Shown here piece after piece: positions 9,634 through 19,703 of a DNA stretch of 64,000 nucleotides; the first letter of the stretch is position 1, and the number at the start of each line of letters is the position of its first letter. The translations under genes and the position numbers were made by a program. This DNA comes from Larix kaempferi. Lineage: Eukaryota; Streptophyta; Pinopsida; Pinales; Pinaceae. The stretch covers positions 8,555,501 to 8,619,500 of the forward strand of contig BSBM01000602.1 in NCBI GenBank assembly GCA_027924585.1. The letters are read 5' to 3'. Below the pieces are notes generated by a model. That model did not search any database. It was not told the origin of the DNA and saw only the letters and a list, made by a program, of their open reading frames with translations.

Positions 9634-9742
9634 TCAAATAAGTTGTATCTTGCTCAAGCTAATGAATAGGGCTAGAGTGAAAATGATAGAAGCAAATAAG
9701 AAACCGAAATAACTAATTAATAATTATAGTTATAGTAGGCAT
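9634..9742 (-). pseudogene. petL: Plastid-derived petL, disrupted by a 13 bp insertion
   Basis: petL encodes a 31-residue single-helix subunit of cytochrome b6f. The minus strand starts MPTIT, then has an extra 13 bp AT-rich stretch, then reads YFGFLFASI and ALFISLSKIQLI and a stop. The length of 109 bp equals the usual 96 bp plus 13. The gene lies upstream of petG on the same strand with normal spacing. Confidence 0.83.
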
Positions 9743-11722
9743 GGAAGGACTGAATGAAATAAGGTTTATAGATATCTTCATGAGACAATTACCTAAATTT
9801 TTCTTTTTGTAACCTTGAGATCAGAATACAAAAGATCAAATGTCCCAATTCGTACCAATAAAGGATACTATATCTACTATAGGATATTTATGAACAAACA
9901 TGAGAGGAAATCTATGGTAGAAATCTCTTCAATATCCTAGAAATAGAGCAACTCATGAATAGCACCTGCAAACCTCTTCACAACTTGTCGAACATAATAT
10001 TCTTACAAGGTGAATAAATTCTTAGTCAGTACAATTAGATCACCCGGCATTATCTTCTTTACCAATGGCTATCGATCCAGAGACTAGACCAAAAGAAACC
10101 TCTTCTACAGACATTGTGAATGTCACATTTAGGTGTAAGAATATGAATATCCAGAGTCCTTTAATTTCTAGATCTTATTTATCCAATCATTCGACCCTTT
10201 AGATGGATTAGGATTTTTCAATATTCATTCTTAGAGCCAATAGAGCCCGATCTTACATGAATTCCACCTATTGCAAGGAGTAACTCATAATTTCACATTA
10301 AATAGACTAGGTTCTATTGCACTACACACTTGGTTTTATCTAATTAGTAACAAGGTACAAGGTACTATATAATAAGTCAGTGGGATCACACCACCTGCAC
10401 CGAAAACTATTTGAAGAGCAGCATACATATGCGTAGCACCAATGATCTCCGTGCAATTTGAATTACAGGGATCATCTACACAGACATAATGTCATGCTGG
10501 AATGAGAAAGGAAGGGATAAATGTATCATATTATGGATGAGTTGTATTGATAGAGATTAATAGCCTTTGCGAGTGGCACTCATCCTCTTTTAAGATTCTA
10601 CAACCACCTGTATGTAGAAGCTAATTCCAATAAAAGATTTCCATAGTCTATGCAATTGTTACACATTGATTGAGAGGATTCCTTACGTCTGGACCTCGGA
10701 GCATGCAATATTCTCTTATTTTTGTTGGAATTCAGTCGACCAAACATACATGGAATAACTATTGGCAAGAACATAATTATGCTATCTTGTTCCTTCTCGA
10801 TACTCATCAAAATAGCATTGTTGTGTCAGAAGATGGCTAGTTATAATAGTCCAATAGACTTCAAAGATACCCTTGAAACTGGAAATTCAGCATTATTTCT
10901 ATTACTACTGCAGTCATATACATGTATAAGTTTTCGGATAATATTTTTCCCTGCTTTTAGGTAATTGACATTGTCCCTATTTAAATATAACCAATGCAGA
11001 CCCATATAACTCCGATTATACAAAGCGCCGAGAGGAATCAAATCCCCAATCCTTTCACCTATAAACTACAACACACATCCCTCTCACCACTATGCTACAA
11101 CACATTGAAGCATGCATTCTTGTTTTTTTTTGTTTTTGTTTTTTTTTAATGGGACAAACGAACACTCCCCCCCACCCAGGCTCCACTATGCTACAACACC
11201 TTCATGCATTCATTCTCATTTTTTAATTTTTTTTTTTTTTTTTTTAAATAGGACACGGAAACTTCTCCCCCACCTGGGCTGTAGAAATGCACCTTCTTTG
11301 CGCAACAAAAAAAACTTGAAAGTATGAACACATTATGATAAAGAAATATAAAGGAAAAAAAAACATGGCAACTTCAACAATATAAACCTGGCTAAGTGTC
11401 ACTTCAACATATTTGCACAGGATGTTCAACGAGACTTTCATGAAGGTTTGGGCTAATTCGTGAGATTGTTGGGCATGAAAATGAAACAAAGACACCAGTT
11501 CTTGATACAATTTAGGAACAGTCTCACCTTCTCAACAACAACAGATAGTAATAAACCAGATATTATGAATAGACCTGTGGATAGAAACAACAATAAGTCT
11601 CCTCGTCACAAAGTCTAGATATATTCTGAGCACTGCATGAAGTTCTATGTATTTTGAGCATTGCATGAAGTTCTTTTCCTGTAGCATTCAACATACTCCA
11701 CCCTTCCATAGCAGTTATCGGA
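9743..11722. other. No gene recognised
   Basis: This is AT-rich sequence with no convincing coding frame, tRNA or element end. The first part may still be plastid spacer. Near 11080-11290 a short unit (CACTATGCTACAACAC, T-runs, C-runs) occurs twice. It ends at the copia-2 LTR. Confidence 0.5.
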
Positions 11723-11988
11723 TGTTAAAGTATAACTTACTTTATGTAATAGTCAAATAAATATTAAACTTTGACTTTAAGAAAAGTCACTTATGACTTT
11801 AGCTTATTCCATGTTTTTATTTTTAAGTTGTTTTATTACTTTTATCAGTCTATACCACATTCATAAAGTGGATTGAGTCAACCTCATTGTAAACCTTTAT
11901 AAGAAAGCTTCCGCTTTCATATGAAATATATTACGATAGCTCTTTCAAGCTATTACTTGGTCTCTTTGTATGTATGATTTTCGTGATA
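11723..11988 (+). repeat. Copia-2 5' LTR (266 bp)
   Basis: It starts TGTTAAAGTATAAC, ends TTTTCGTGATA before the tRNA-Met primer site, and pairs with 22599-22841. It is short for a copia LTR. Confidence 0.83.
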
Positions 11989-12244
11989 TGGTATCGGAGC
12001 TCAGCTAGAGCCTTCTGAGACGTGGAGAACAAGAAGACCTAGGGACTGCCATAGGCAGGGACGAATCAAGGAATCGTCAATATAGCACATGAAAGAGTCG
12101 AACGGGTTTCACTGAAAACCAGGTATTATTTCATTTTTTAATTACGAAGCAAAGTCAAAAAAAATTCGAAACCTTGCTGCTTGAAGGTACACTAAGAAAA
12201 TTATTTTTTTAGGTACGGATTATTTTCTGTACAAATTTTTTTTA

Positions 12245-12478
12245 TTGACAAAAAGAGGAGGCAACTGCAGCACATCAGTCACTAGCCACCAACAATTGTT
12301 GTACACCAGTCACCAAACACCAACAACCGTCGTACAGCAACTGCCAGTCACCCAACAGTCGCCAACCACCAACAGCCACTATACAACAGCTGCCAACCAC
12401 CCAGCAGCATCGTATAACAACTGCCACCACTGTACAGTGATGTACGATCGCCATTGTACAACAGTCGCCATGGCAAAG
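12245..12478 (+). repeat. Degenerate CCAACA/CAGTCACC repeat in place of copia-2 gag
   Basis: Imperfect repeats (CAACAACCGTCGTACAGCAA and variants) give Gln/Thr/Pro-rich frames. No Gag domain or zinc knuckle is visible between the primer site and the protease fragment, so gag appears lost. Confidence 0.5.
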
Positions 12479-13560
12479 GAAATGTTCAAATTTCCTTTGA
12501 AGGAAACAAACATGTTTTCCTCAATGTGCATTATGTGCCAAGAATGGAGCTTAATCTGCTCTCTGTTAGTCAAAATATGAGGCACTGTCCCCAACTTTCT
12601 GTCAACTTAAGTAATCACAAATGCTAAATAGTTAACAAAGAGACCCAGCAGACCATTGTGCATGGTGTGTGGACGACCATGGATTATTTCAATTAGTCAA
12701 CAGTGGACAATTCAAGGAGCATGCCTTAGCAGCTAAGAGTGGATCAGACATCAGTACACTCTGGCATCAACGGTATGGGCATCTCAACCTCACCTACCTC
12801 TCTCAATTGGTTCAAAAGAATCTGGTAGATGGACTTCCAAATATCCAAAAGAAGATCCACGAAGTATACGAACCTTGCCAGGAAAGGAAGCAGCATAGGA
12901 TGCCAATTAACAGAGGAAAGGCTTGGAGAGTAAGAAAAGTCCTTCAACTGGATCATGCAGACACTTGTGGACCAATGAACACATCAACCACCGATGACAG
13001 GTATTTTCTACTACTTGTTGATGAAAACAGTAGAAAGATGTGGATGTCTTTTCTGAAGTTAAAAGCCAAAGTGTTTGCTAAGTTTCTAAATTTCAAAGCA
13101 TTAGTGGAAAAAGAGTCTAGTTATTCAATAACCACTCTTTGATCTAATAATGGAGGGGAGTTTTGCTCCAAAGACCTTAAAAGTTTTTCTGCTAAGTATG
13201 GGATACAAAGACAATTCACCACACTCTACACTCCACAATAGAATGGAGTGGAAAAAGAGTCTAGTTATTCAATAGCCACTCCTTGATCTAATAATGGAGG
13301 GGAGTTTTGCTCCAAAGACCTTAAAAGTTTTTGCGCTAAGTATGGGATACAAAGACAATACACCACACTCTACACTCCACAATGGAATGGAGTGGTTGAG
13401 AGACAAAAACACACAGTCATAGAGATGGCTAGATGTATTATGCAGAACATGTTAGTTCCCAGTAGGTTTTGGGCTGAAGCAATATTCACAGTAGTATATT
13501 TGTTAAATAGATCTCTCATGATGGCAATGAAGGAGAAGATCTGAGGAAGCATGGTCTAGG
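12479..13560 (+). pseudogene. Copia-2 protease end and integrase, broken
   Basis: VHYVPRMELNLLSVSQ marks the protease end, followed by LWHQRYGHLNLTYLSQL (GAG-pre-integrase), LDHADTCGPM and NNGGEFCSKDLKSF (integrase core). Unlike in copia-1 and copia-3, the block with the catalytic Glu keeps it (NGVVERQKHT). A direct duplication of about 144 bp (13104-13247 and 13248-13391) repeats part of the core. Stops interrupt the frame at several points. Confidence 0.85.
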
Positions 13561-13689
13561 AGGAAGCCCAAAGTCAACCATCATAAGGTTTTTGGTTCGA
13601 TTCCATATTCTTGGATTCCGTATGAGAAGAGAACCAAACTAGAACCTAAGGGCGGGAAATTGATGCTTGCTGGGTACAATGACAATAAG

Positions 13690-15130
13690 ACTACATGTTG
13701 ATTGATGTGGAAACCAATCAGGTGACCTATAGTAGAGATGTAGTTGATGAGGAAGTTGGACCATTCCATTCTTCTCCATCAGAGTTCAAAACTACCATGG
13801 AGCCACCCATCATGGCTCAAGATTCAGGTGTTCAACTTCAGTTAGCCCCACCTGAAAGGGAGGAAGATTTTGATTCTTCTAAGGAGTCTCCCAGACTCGT
13901 CCAAAATTTCTTATCCACATAGCCTAAATCAGCATTCAAGGACACAAGTGCAAGTTTATATCCTATTAATAATGGGGAGGTTCCCAACCATGAAGACAAC
14001 AAACAACCACCCAAGTGGTGGCTCAACACCATCGAAGATCTTCGAGCCACATAAATGATCAAGGGACGATCATTACGAGGAAAGAACAAACAAAAACCCA
14101 ACATGGTCAACTTTGCTCTTATGGCTAATGTTCAAGAAGTATTCGAGCCACAAGTGTTCGATGAAGCTAAAGGGAGACATAAATGGGAGAAGTCCATGAC
14201 TGTTGAACATGAAAGCTTGATGAAATCCACCAAGGAAGAATCCCATTACCTGCAAAAGGGTGTACAAGGTCAAGTACAAGGAAGATAAATCACTTGACAA
14301 GTACAAAGCATTGTTCGTAGCTAAAGGGTTCTCTCAGCAAGAGGGCATTGATTGAGGAGACCTTTGCCCCTACAACAAATATGAGCACCATCATTCTTGT
14401 TATAGCTTCCTCGCGATGATCATCCCTCAATCATTCCTGTTGCTTGAACATCTCCGATGGTGTTGAGCCACCACTTGGGTGGTTGCTTGATGTCTCCCTA
14501 ATTGGGAAAGAGCAAACAGAAAGAAAACGCAAACAACTTTGCACTTATGGCCAATGATCAAGAAGTATTTAAGCCACAAGTGTTCAATGAAGCTTAAGGA
14601 AAACCTGAATGGGAGAAGGCAATGACTGTTAAACATGAAAGCTTGATAAAAATCAAACTTGGGATCTCAAAGCACTTCCACTAGGTAAGAAGCCCATTGG
14701 TGCAAATGGGTGTACAAGGGTTGCAAATGCGTGTACAAGGCCAAGTACAAGGCAGATGGATCACTTGAGAAGTACAAAGCACGATCGGTAGCTAAAGGGT
14801 TCTCAAAGCAAGAGGGCATTGATTATGAGGAGACCTTTGCTCCTACATCATATTGAGCACCATCCATCTTGTTATAGCCATGGCAGCACAATGTAGATGG
14901 AAGGTCCATCAAATGGACATGAAGAGTGACTTCATCAACGAAGATTTGGAGGAAGAAGTCTATATGTATCAACCGCAGGGATTTGAGATTTCAGGGAAAG
15001 AGCACTTTGTTTGCAGGTTAAAGAAGGTGTTATATGGCCTGAAGCAAGCAGCCAGGGCATGGTACATCAAGATTGATAGGTACTTAGTTTAGCGGGGATT
15101 CCAATTAAGTCCTTCGGATGCTAACTTATA
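13690..15130 (+). pseudogene. Copia-2 linker and reverse transcriptase N-part, rearranged
   Basis: The segment 14061-14400 is repeated in diverged form at 14505-14880 (both include ANVQEVFEPQVF/AND-type linker and AKGFS-QEGID). The stretch 13990-14070 recurs inverted at 14415-14490. The better copy continues into reverse transcriptase: CRWKVHQMDMKSDFINED, KKVLYGLKQAARAW and IDRYLV to about 15110. Coding then stops at the insertion. Confidence 0.82.
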
Positions 15131-16455
15131 AGTCCTACTATAAAAGTTAATGCAACTGCGAGACCCATTCTGTGGTTCTCAAGCACTCTCTCCCTTAGAG
15201 CACTTGTCCCAGCTGGAGCCTGGTGTTATCACATCTATGTTAGCTGGAGCTACCATACTGCAGACTGTGCGGTCGAGGACCGCACAGTACTTTTTTTTCC
15301 CAGATCAGAGATCAGCCGCCTTCAAACGAGGCAATCTTGTTCAGACTTCCCCTAGCAGATATATCAGAGGGGACAGACAGTTGTACAGTGCTACACACAT
15401 TGTTACTTACCATCTACCATAGGGTCACCTTCCCTTGCCAGGCTTTGACACAAGCCCATTTGAGACAGTTGCCTAGTCTTGTTCTGATCAAGACTATCAC
15501 AGTACATTGTTGGTTTATTATGATTGCCCGAGTGCTCAACAACTGAATTTGGGAGCTAGTCTTCAGCAATTTCATCCAACTCATTCATTCTCAAGTAGGT
15601 TTCTCTTGCTGGTCTCTTATTTCCAGAATTTCACTCTGTGTGTGTTGAGCAGAAATCACATGTAAAAACCCCTAAAAATACAAAACTGAATTTTTCACCG
15701 TTAGAATTAGTTTTAATTTAAAACCCACTAATGATATATGCTTAAACCTCCATATCTGAAATTTCATTTAATTCCGACCCCGTTTACCCTTTAGAACTAG
15801 GCACTGGTCCCCCACTGATTTCGCCCTCCTTGGGCATTTTAGCCAGTCACACTGTTGGGTCATTTTCCGGGTTGTGGGTATTCTTGATTTGAGTCCAGAA
15901 CGTAATTTTATCATAAGAAATCAAGTTTCGTCGGTTGGAAGTGAGCATAAGCGCTAATTTTTCTCTGCCCTAGGTCCATTTGACTCACTGCTTTAACCAT
16001 TTCCTTGGGCAGTTTTATTTCAGCACTTCACTTCCATCTTAGGTAACTCCCTAGACTGTTTCAGCCATTACATCACTAAGCTCATCCTATCTTATAATCA
16101 TACTTGATTGCTGGTCACTCATTACATCACTCTTATTTCACCATTTGTGTCCACCAGTTGGCTGAATTTAGAATTAGGAGTTTACCTACACTCATCCCTT
16201 CTCTTCATCTCTTATTCTTTTGGGTTTGGGTGTATTTTTGTCTCTCAACCATCACTGGTTGAGCAGGGACTCCCCCTCGACTTGGCTAAGTGCCTCGTTG
16301 AAAGTGACAATAGCCTTGTCTGGTGTGACTTCCATTCATTGAACGGAGGACTTGGCCGTTGCTGGTTACACCTTCCTAACTGTCCATCCTCTACCATCCC
16401 TATTGGGCCACCTCATTTAAACAGCTAGAATTTGTGTGATAACAGTCTTCTAGAT

Positions 16456-17075
16456 TGATCCGGATTTATGTGGGAACGAAACAAAAGATAGCATATATAG
16501 AATCATATACAGAGATATATTGCAAATAACACAGTGATACAGTAAACACATATTCTATTAAATAGCGGAAATAGAACAGACTGTAAAATACAATAGCTGG
16601 AATGGTGGTAGCTATCTCTGAGAAGAGATGTGGCCGCTATGCTCATTCGTGCCAAGATGAATACAAAGAGAGGCCGAAAGGGCCTATTTATCATAAGCAT
16701 GAGGGAAAGAATCCCAATCATCCAAAAACCTAACCCTAGAAGATGAACCGTCATAAAGTTTGCGGCCCCAAGGTGGTTAGTTGAACAGTCAACTTCCCGG
16801 GGTCATAACTTTTGCATACGATCTCTGTTTAGGGCGCTCGGTAGCCCGTTGGAAAGGTCTAACTGAGATCTACAACTTTCGACTGGGCCCAAATGGATGC
16901 CGTTGGCAACCATTTGGTCCCCCAAATCGCCAAAAAATGTCGTTTAGGGCCTCAAAATGGCTCCGGAAGTTCAGGACCCGAAAAACTGCTAAAAATAGTA
17001 ATTTGCCAAAATTGCCAGAAGACTGTTTTGAGCCAGTTGGAAGAGGTGGGCTGCCACCGATATCCACCTGGATCA
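16456..17075 (-). repeat. 3' LTR of the Gag-protease element (620 bp)
   Basis: It pairs with 19101-19703. The main difference is about 17 bp (ACTTTCGACTGGGCCCAAAT region near 16870-16890) present only here. The protease frame runs through the purine tract and about 200 bp into this LTR before its stop at 16870. Confidence 0.92.
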
Positions 17076-18063
17076 ATCCTCCCTCCTTAGGAAGCAATGG
17101 TCTCCATTGCGTTAAATCCCTTATCATATGTCGAGCTGTGTGTCGAATTGAGCTCTTGGTGCGACATTTGCTGAAGTGGAAAGGTTGCCTTACTTTGACA
17201 TCTTCAGAGGGCTGTAATTGTTGTTGCTGGCTGCGCTGGAGCTGTTCAACAGTTTTGGTTGTTGTGGTATTTTGCATTGGTGTTGATGGTTTCTTTTTGG
17301 AGGGGCCCCTTGAATGCATGGCCTTGCACTGTAGAGGTACCCGAATAGGCGATGCTGCACTAACTTTGTGTTTTTCTTGTTTCTGCTGAGTAGCAGGATA
17401 ATCTGCAGAGGCTGTGGATGTCTCCGCGATCTGATGTTCACCTTTAGTGGCAATTGCGAATAGGGAAAATTTCCCAGTGTGGGAGATTATCTTCCTTCCC
17501 TGCTCGTTTGGGGTAGGTGCAACTATCTCTGGTATCCGATAGAGTTGTCCTCCCAAAGTGACAATGACACTGCGAGGACGTGATTCATATACAGCATGAC
17601 GCTTCCACATATATGGTTGTCCTAAAAGAACATCACATACTTCAAGTGGGGCCACATCACATAATACCTCATCTTTGAAGGGCTTGATGCCATATGGTAG
17701 GCGACATTGGTGACTGACACGGATCCTTCCTCCTTGGCTTAGCCATCCAATGGTGTATGGTTGTGGGTGTGGCGTTATTGGTAGCTCCAATCTCTTGATG
17801 ACTTCTTCTGAGATCAGGTTCTTCTGGCTGCCGCTGTCCACAACAAAGTGTAGGGGAATTCCCTTCACCCACATCTGTGAGTGGAAAAGGCGCTCCTCTG
17901 CCTCGAACTCTTCAGGCTCCTCTGGCTGAATCTGTGTGGTGACAACAACGGCACTGGGTTCTACATCAATGATTTGCTTCCCTTTTTGCGCGGCTGTGAA
18001 ATTAGGTTCCGAGTCAGAATCAGAACTGGGATCTGATTCTGAAGCTTTGATCTCAGCCACCAA
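16870..18063 (-). CDS. Retroviral-type aspartic protease domain ORF, in frame after gag UGA
   Basis: The frame directly continues the gag frame after one TGA; the first codon is TTG, so independent initiation is unlikely. An acidic linker (ESDPSSDSDSEP) leads to an RVP-type protease: GIPLHFVVDSGSQKNLISE holds the active-site DSG, followed by LLGQPYM. A basic, Gln-rich tail follows and runs into the LTR. The enzyme would mature Gag inside particles. It may be made by UGA readthrough, or the UGA may be a recent nonsense mutation. No polymerase domain follows. Confidence 0.82.
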   Translation of the reverse strand: MVAEIKASESDPSSDSDSEPNFTAAQKGKQIIDVEPSAVVVTTQIQPEEPEEFEAEERLFHSQMWVKGIPLHFVVDSGSQKNLISEEVIKRLELPITPHPQPYTIGWLSQGGRIRVSHQCRLPYGIKPFKDEVLCDVAPLEVCDVLLGQPYMWKRHAVYESRPRSVIVTLGGQLYRIPEIVAPTPNEQGRKIISHTGKFSLFAIATKGEHQIAETSTASADYPATQQKQEKHKVSAASPIRVPLQCKAMHSRGPSKKKPSTPMQNTTTTKTVEQLQRSQQQQLQPSEDVKVRQPFHFSKCRTKSSIRHTARHMIRDLTQWRPLLPKEGGLIQVDIGGSPPLPTGSKQSSGNFGKLLFLAVFRVLNFRSHFEALNDIFWRFGGPNGCQRHPFGPSRKL

Positions 18064-19077
18064 TCACTGTTTTGAGCGACATTCATCAATGTTGTGCCAG
18101 GGGCTTTTGTGGAACTCGCACCACTTCCCGGTGTCCTTTGTCTTTTCTTTGCCCTTCTTCGCTTGTGGTTGGGACTGGTTGTCCTTTTCCTGCCCTGTGT
18201 TCTGCGAGCCAGAGTTTCCCTTGCCCTGCTTCTGCGCAGGTCCGAAGTCACGCTTGTTCTTTTGCTGAAATTTCTGCTCAATTTTGACAGCATATCGATA
18301 GGCGGATCCGAGTGAAGAGATTTCCAGGAAATCCATCTCTGTTCGGATGTACCGATGTAGGCCACTGCGATATTTCAGTACTAGGTGCCGCTTGGAGTCC
18401 TTGATACCTAGCTTTGTGCGCAAGGTATGGAATTTGTTGGTGTACTCCGACACCGTTTGGTCCCTCTCTTGATGCAGAATGGTCCATTTTGTGTACTGGT
18501 CATCATAATTTCCAACAGGGTAATATTGTTCCTTGACGGCATCTATAAAAGAGGCCCAAGTGGGATTGGAATATTCAAACAATCCAGACTCGTCTGATGA
18601 GTTTTGCTCACAAAAAGTTTCCCACCAATTTTTGACATGGGGGACGGCCTTAAGGAGCGCAAAGATGATCTTTTCCCTGTCGGAAAATTGGTGGACAGAG
18701 AAATACCCTTCTAGTAGATTCAACCATTTATCTAGAGCATCGGCATCGATTTGGCCTTCAAATAAAGGGATATCAAAATTAACTTGTACCTTGAAGGGAG
18801 TCGTATCTCCGAAATGGCTGCTCGTTGAGGGTGCATTTGCCGCTGTTGGCATGCGTTGAAGGATTTGGGCGAAATTATCCATCATCTCGTTCCTCTGTCG
18901 CGCAAGGGCTTCCTCGAGCAACAACTTGATAGGATCTACTGCTCCGTTGTCTCTCTTTTCTTCCGCCATGGGAGGCCGTTTGGGGCGGCGAGAGTGGTCT
19001 TCCCCAAGTGAAACTAGTTCGAGACCCAACTCTCTGTATCCTGACCTCGTCGGGGACATGCACCGAGAAACAATCAA
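18064..19077 (-). CDS. Ty3-type Gag of the non-autonomous element
   Basis: The frame is open for 337 residues. The first possible Met is at 19077; a later in-frame Met at MAEEKRDNG is an equally good start. The retrotransposon Gag domain includes FDIPLFEGQIDADALDKWLN, WWETF and TVSEYTNKFHTL. A basic Gln/Lys-rich region follows. The zinc-knuckle variant CEFHKSPWHNIDEC (CX2HX4HX4C) lies near the end. Gag would assemble particles and package element RNA. A single TGA (18064-18066) separates it from the protease frame. Confidence 0.88.
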   Translation of the reverse strand: MIVSRCMSPTRSGYRELGLELVSLGEDHSRRPKRPPMAEEKRDNGAVDPIKLLLEEALARQRNEMMDNFAQILQRMPTAANAPSTSSHFGDTTPFKVQVNFDIPLFEGQIDADALDKWLNLLEGYFSVHQFSDREKIIFALLKAVPHVKNWWETFCEQNSSDESGLFEYSNPTWASFIDAVKEQYYPVGNYDDQYTKWTILHQERDQTVSEYTNKFHTLRTKLGIKDSKRHLVLKYRSGLHRYIRTEMDFLEISSLGSAYRYAVKIEQKFQQKNKRDFGPAQKQGKGNSGSQNTGQEKDNQSQPQAKKGKEKTKDTGKWCEFHKSPWHNIDECRSKQ

Positions 19078-19087
19078 AGAGCAGACC

Positions 19088-19099
19088 GCTCTGATACCA
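19088..19099 (-). promoter_or_regulatory. Primer binding site of the Gag-protease element
   Basis: The minus strand reads TGGTATCAGAGC one base after the 5' LTR, an exact match to the complement of the initiator tRNA-Met 3' end. Confidence 0.9.
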
Positions 19100-19100
19100 C

Positions 19101-19703
19101 TGATCCGGATTTATGTGGGAACGAAACAAAAGATAGCATATATAGAATCATATACAGAGATATATTGCAAATAACACAGTGATACAGTAAACACATATTC
19201 TATTAAATAGCGGAAATAGAACAGACTGTAAAATACAATAGCTGGAATGGTGGTAGCTATCTCTGAGAAGAGATGTGGCCGCTATGCTCATTCGTGCCAA
19301 GATGAATACAAAGAGAGGCCGAAAGGGCCTATTTATCATAAGCATGAGGGAAAGAATCCCAATCATCCAAAAACCTAACCCTAGAAGATGAACCGTCATA
19401 AAGTTTGCGGCCCCAAGGTGGTTAGTTGAACAGTCAACTTCCCGGGGTCATAACTTTTGCATACGATCTCCGTTTAGGGCGCTCGGTAGCCCGTTGGAAA
19501 GGTCTAACTGAGATTTACAACCGGATGCTGTTGGCAACCATTTGGTCCCCCAAATCGCCAAAAAATGTCGTTTAGGGCCTCAAAATGGCTCCGGAAGTTC
19601 AGGACCCGAAAAACTGCTAAAAATAGTAATTTGCCAAAATTGCCAGAAGACTGTTTTGAGCCAGTTGGAAGAGGTGGGCTGCCACCGATATCCACCTGGA
19701 TCA
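19101..19703 (-). repeat. 5' LTR of the Gag-protease element (603 bp)
   Basis: It is almost identical to 16456-17075 apart from one short indel and a few substitutions, and is bordered by the TAGAT duplication on its outer side. Confidence 0.93.

Larger units (their letters stand above)
9222..9742. other. Nuclear plastid DNA insertion (NUPT), right part
   Basis: It continues the plastid block broken by copia-1: 3' trnW, petG and petL remnants, in plastid order and orientation. I could not find psbE, the next plastid gene, farther right. The right border is therefore unknown and may lie anywhere after petL. Confidence 0.85.
16456..19703 (-). mobile_element. Young 3.25 kb Ty3-type non-autonomous LTR element (Gag and protease only)
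   Basis: Near-identical LTRs (16456-17075 and 19101-19703) have inverted ends TGATCC...GGATCA. A perfect 5 bp duplication TAGAT (16451-16455 and 19704-19708) flanks the element. A tRNA-Met primer site (19088-19099) and a purine tract (17076-17088, minus AAGGAGGGAGGAT) fit minus orientation. The interior codes only Gag and an aspartic protease. There is no reverse transcriptase, RNase H or integrase, so movement would need a partner in trans. High LTR similarity and open frames show recent insertion. Confidence 0.93.

Noticed and set aside
10000-10130. Possible psbE or other plastid coding downstream of petL
   Set aside because: No frame on either strand gives the expected psbE motifs, so the plastid block cannot be extended with confidence.
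12245-12580. Gln/Thr/Pro-rich frame as a candidate gene
   Set aside because: It covers a degenerate repeat and then decayed protease codons of copia-2 in another frame.
15150-15546. Two overlapping plus frames
   Set aside because: They lie in the unassigned insertion, show no motif, and their composition is not gene-like.
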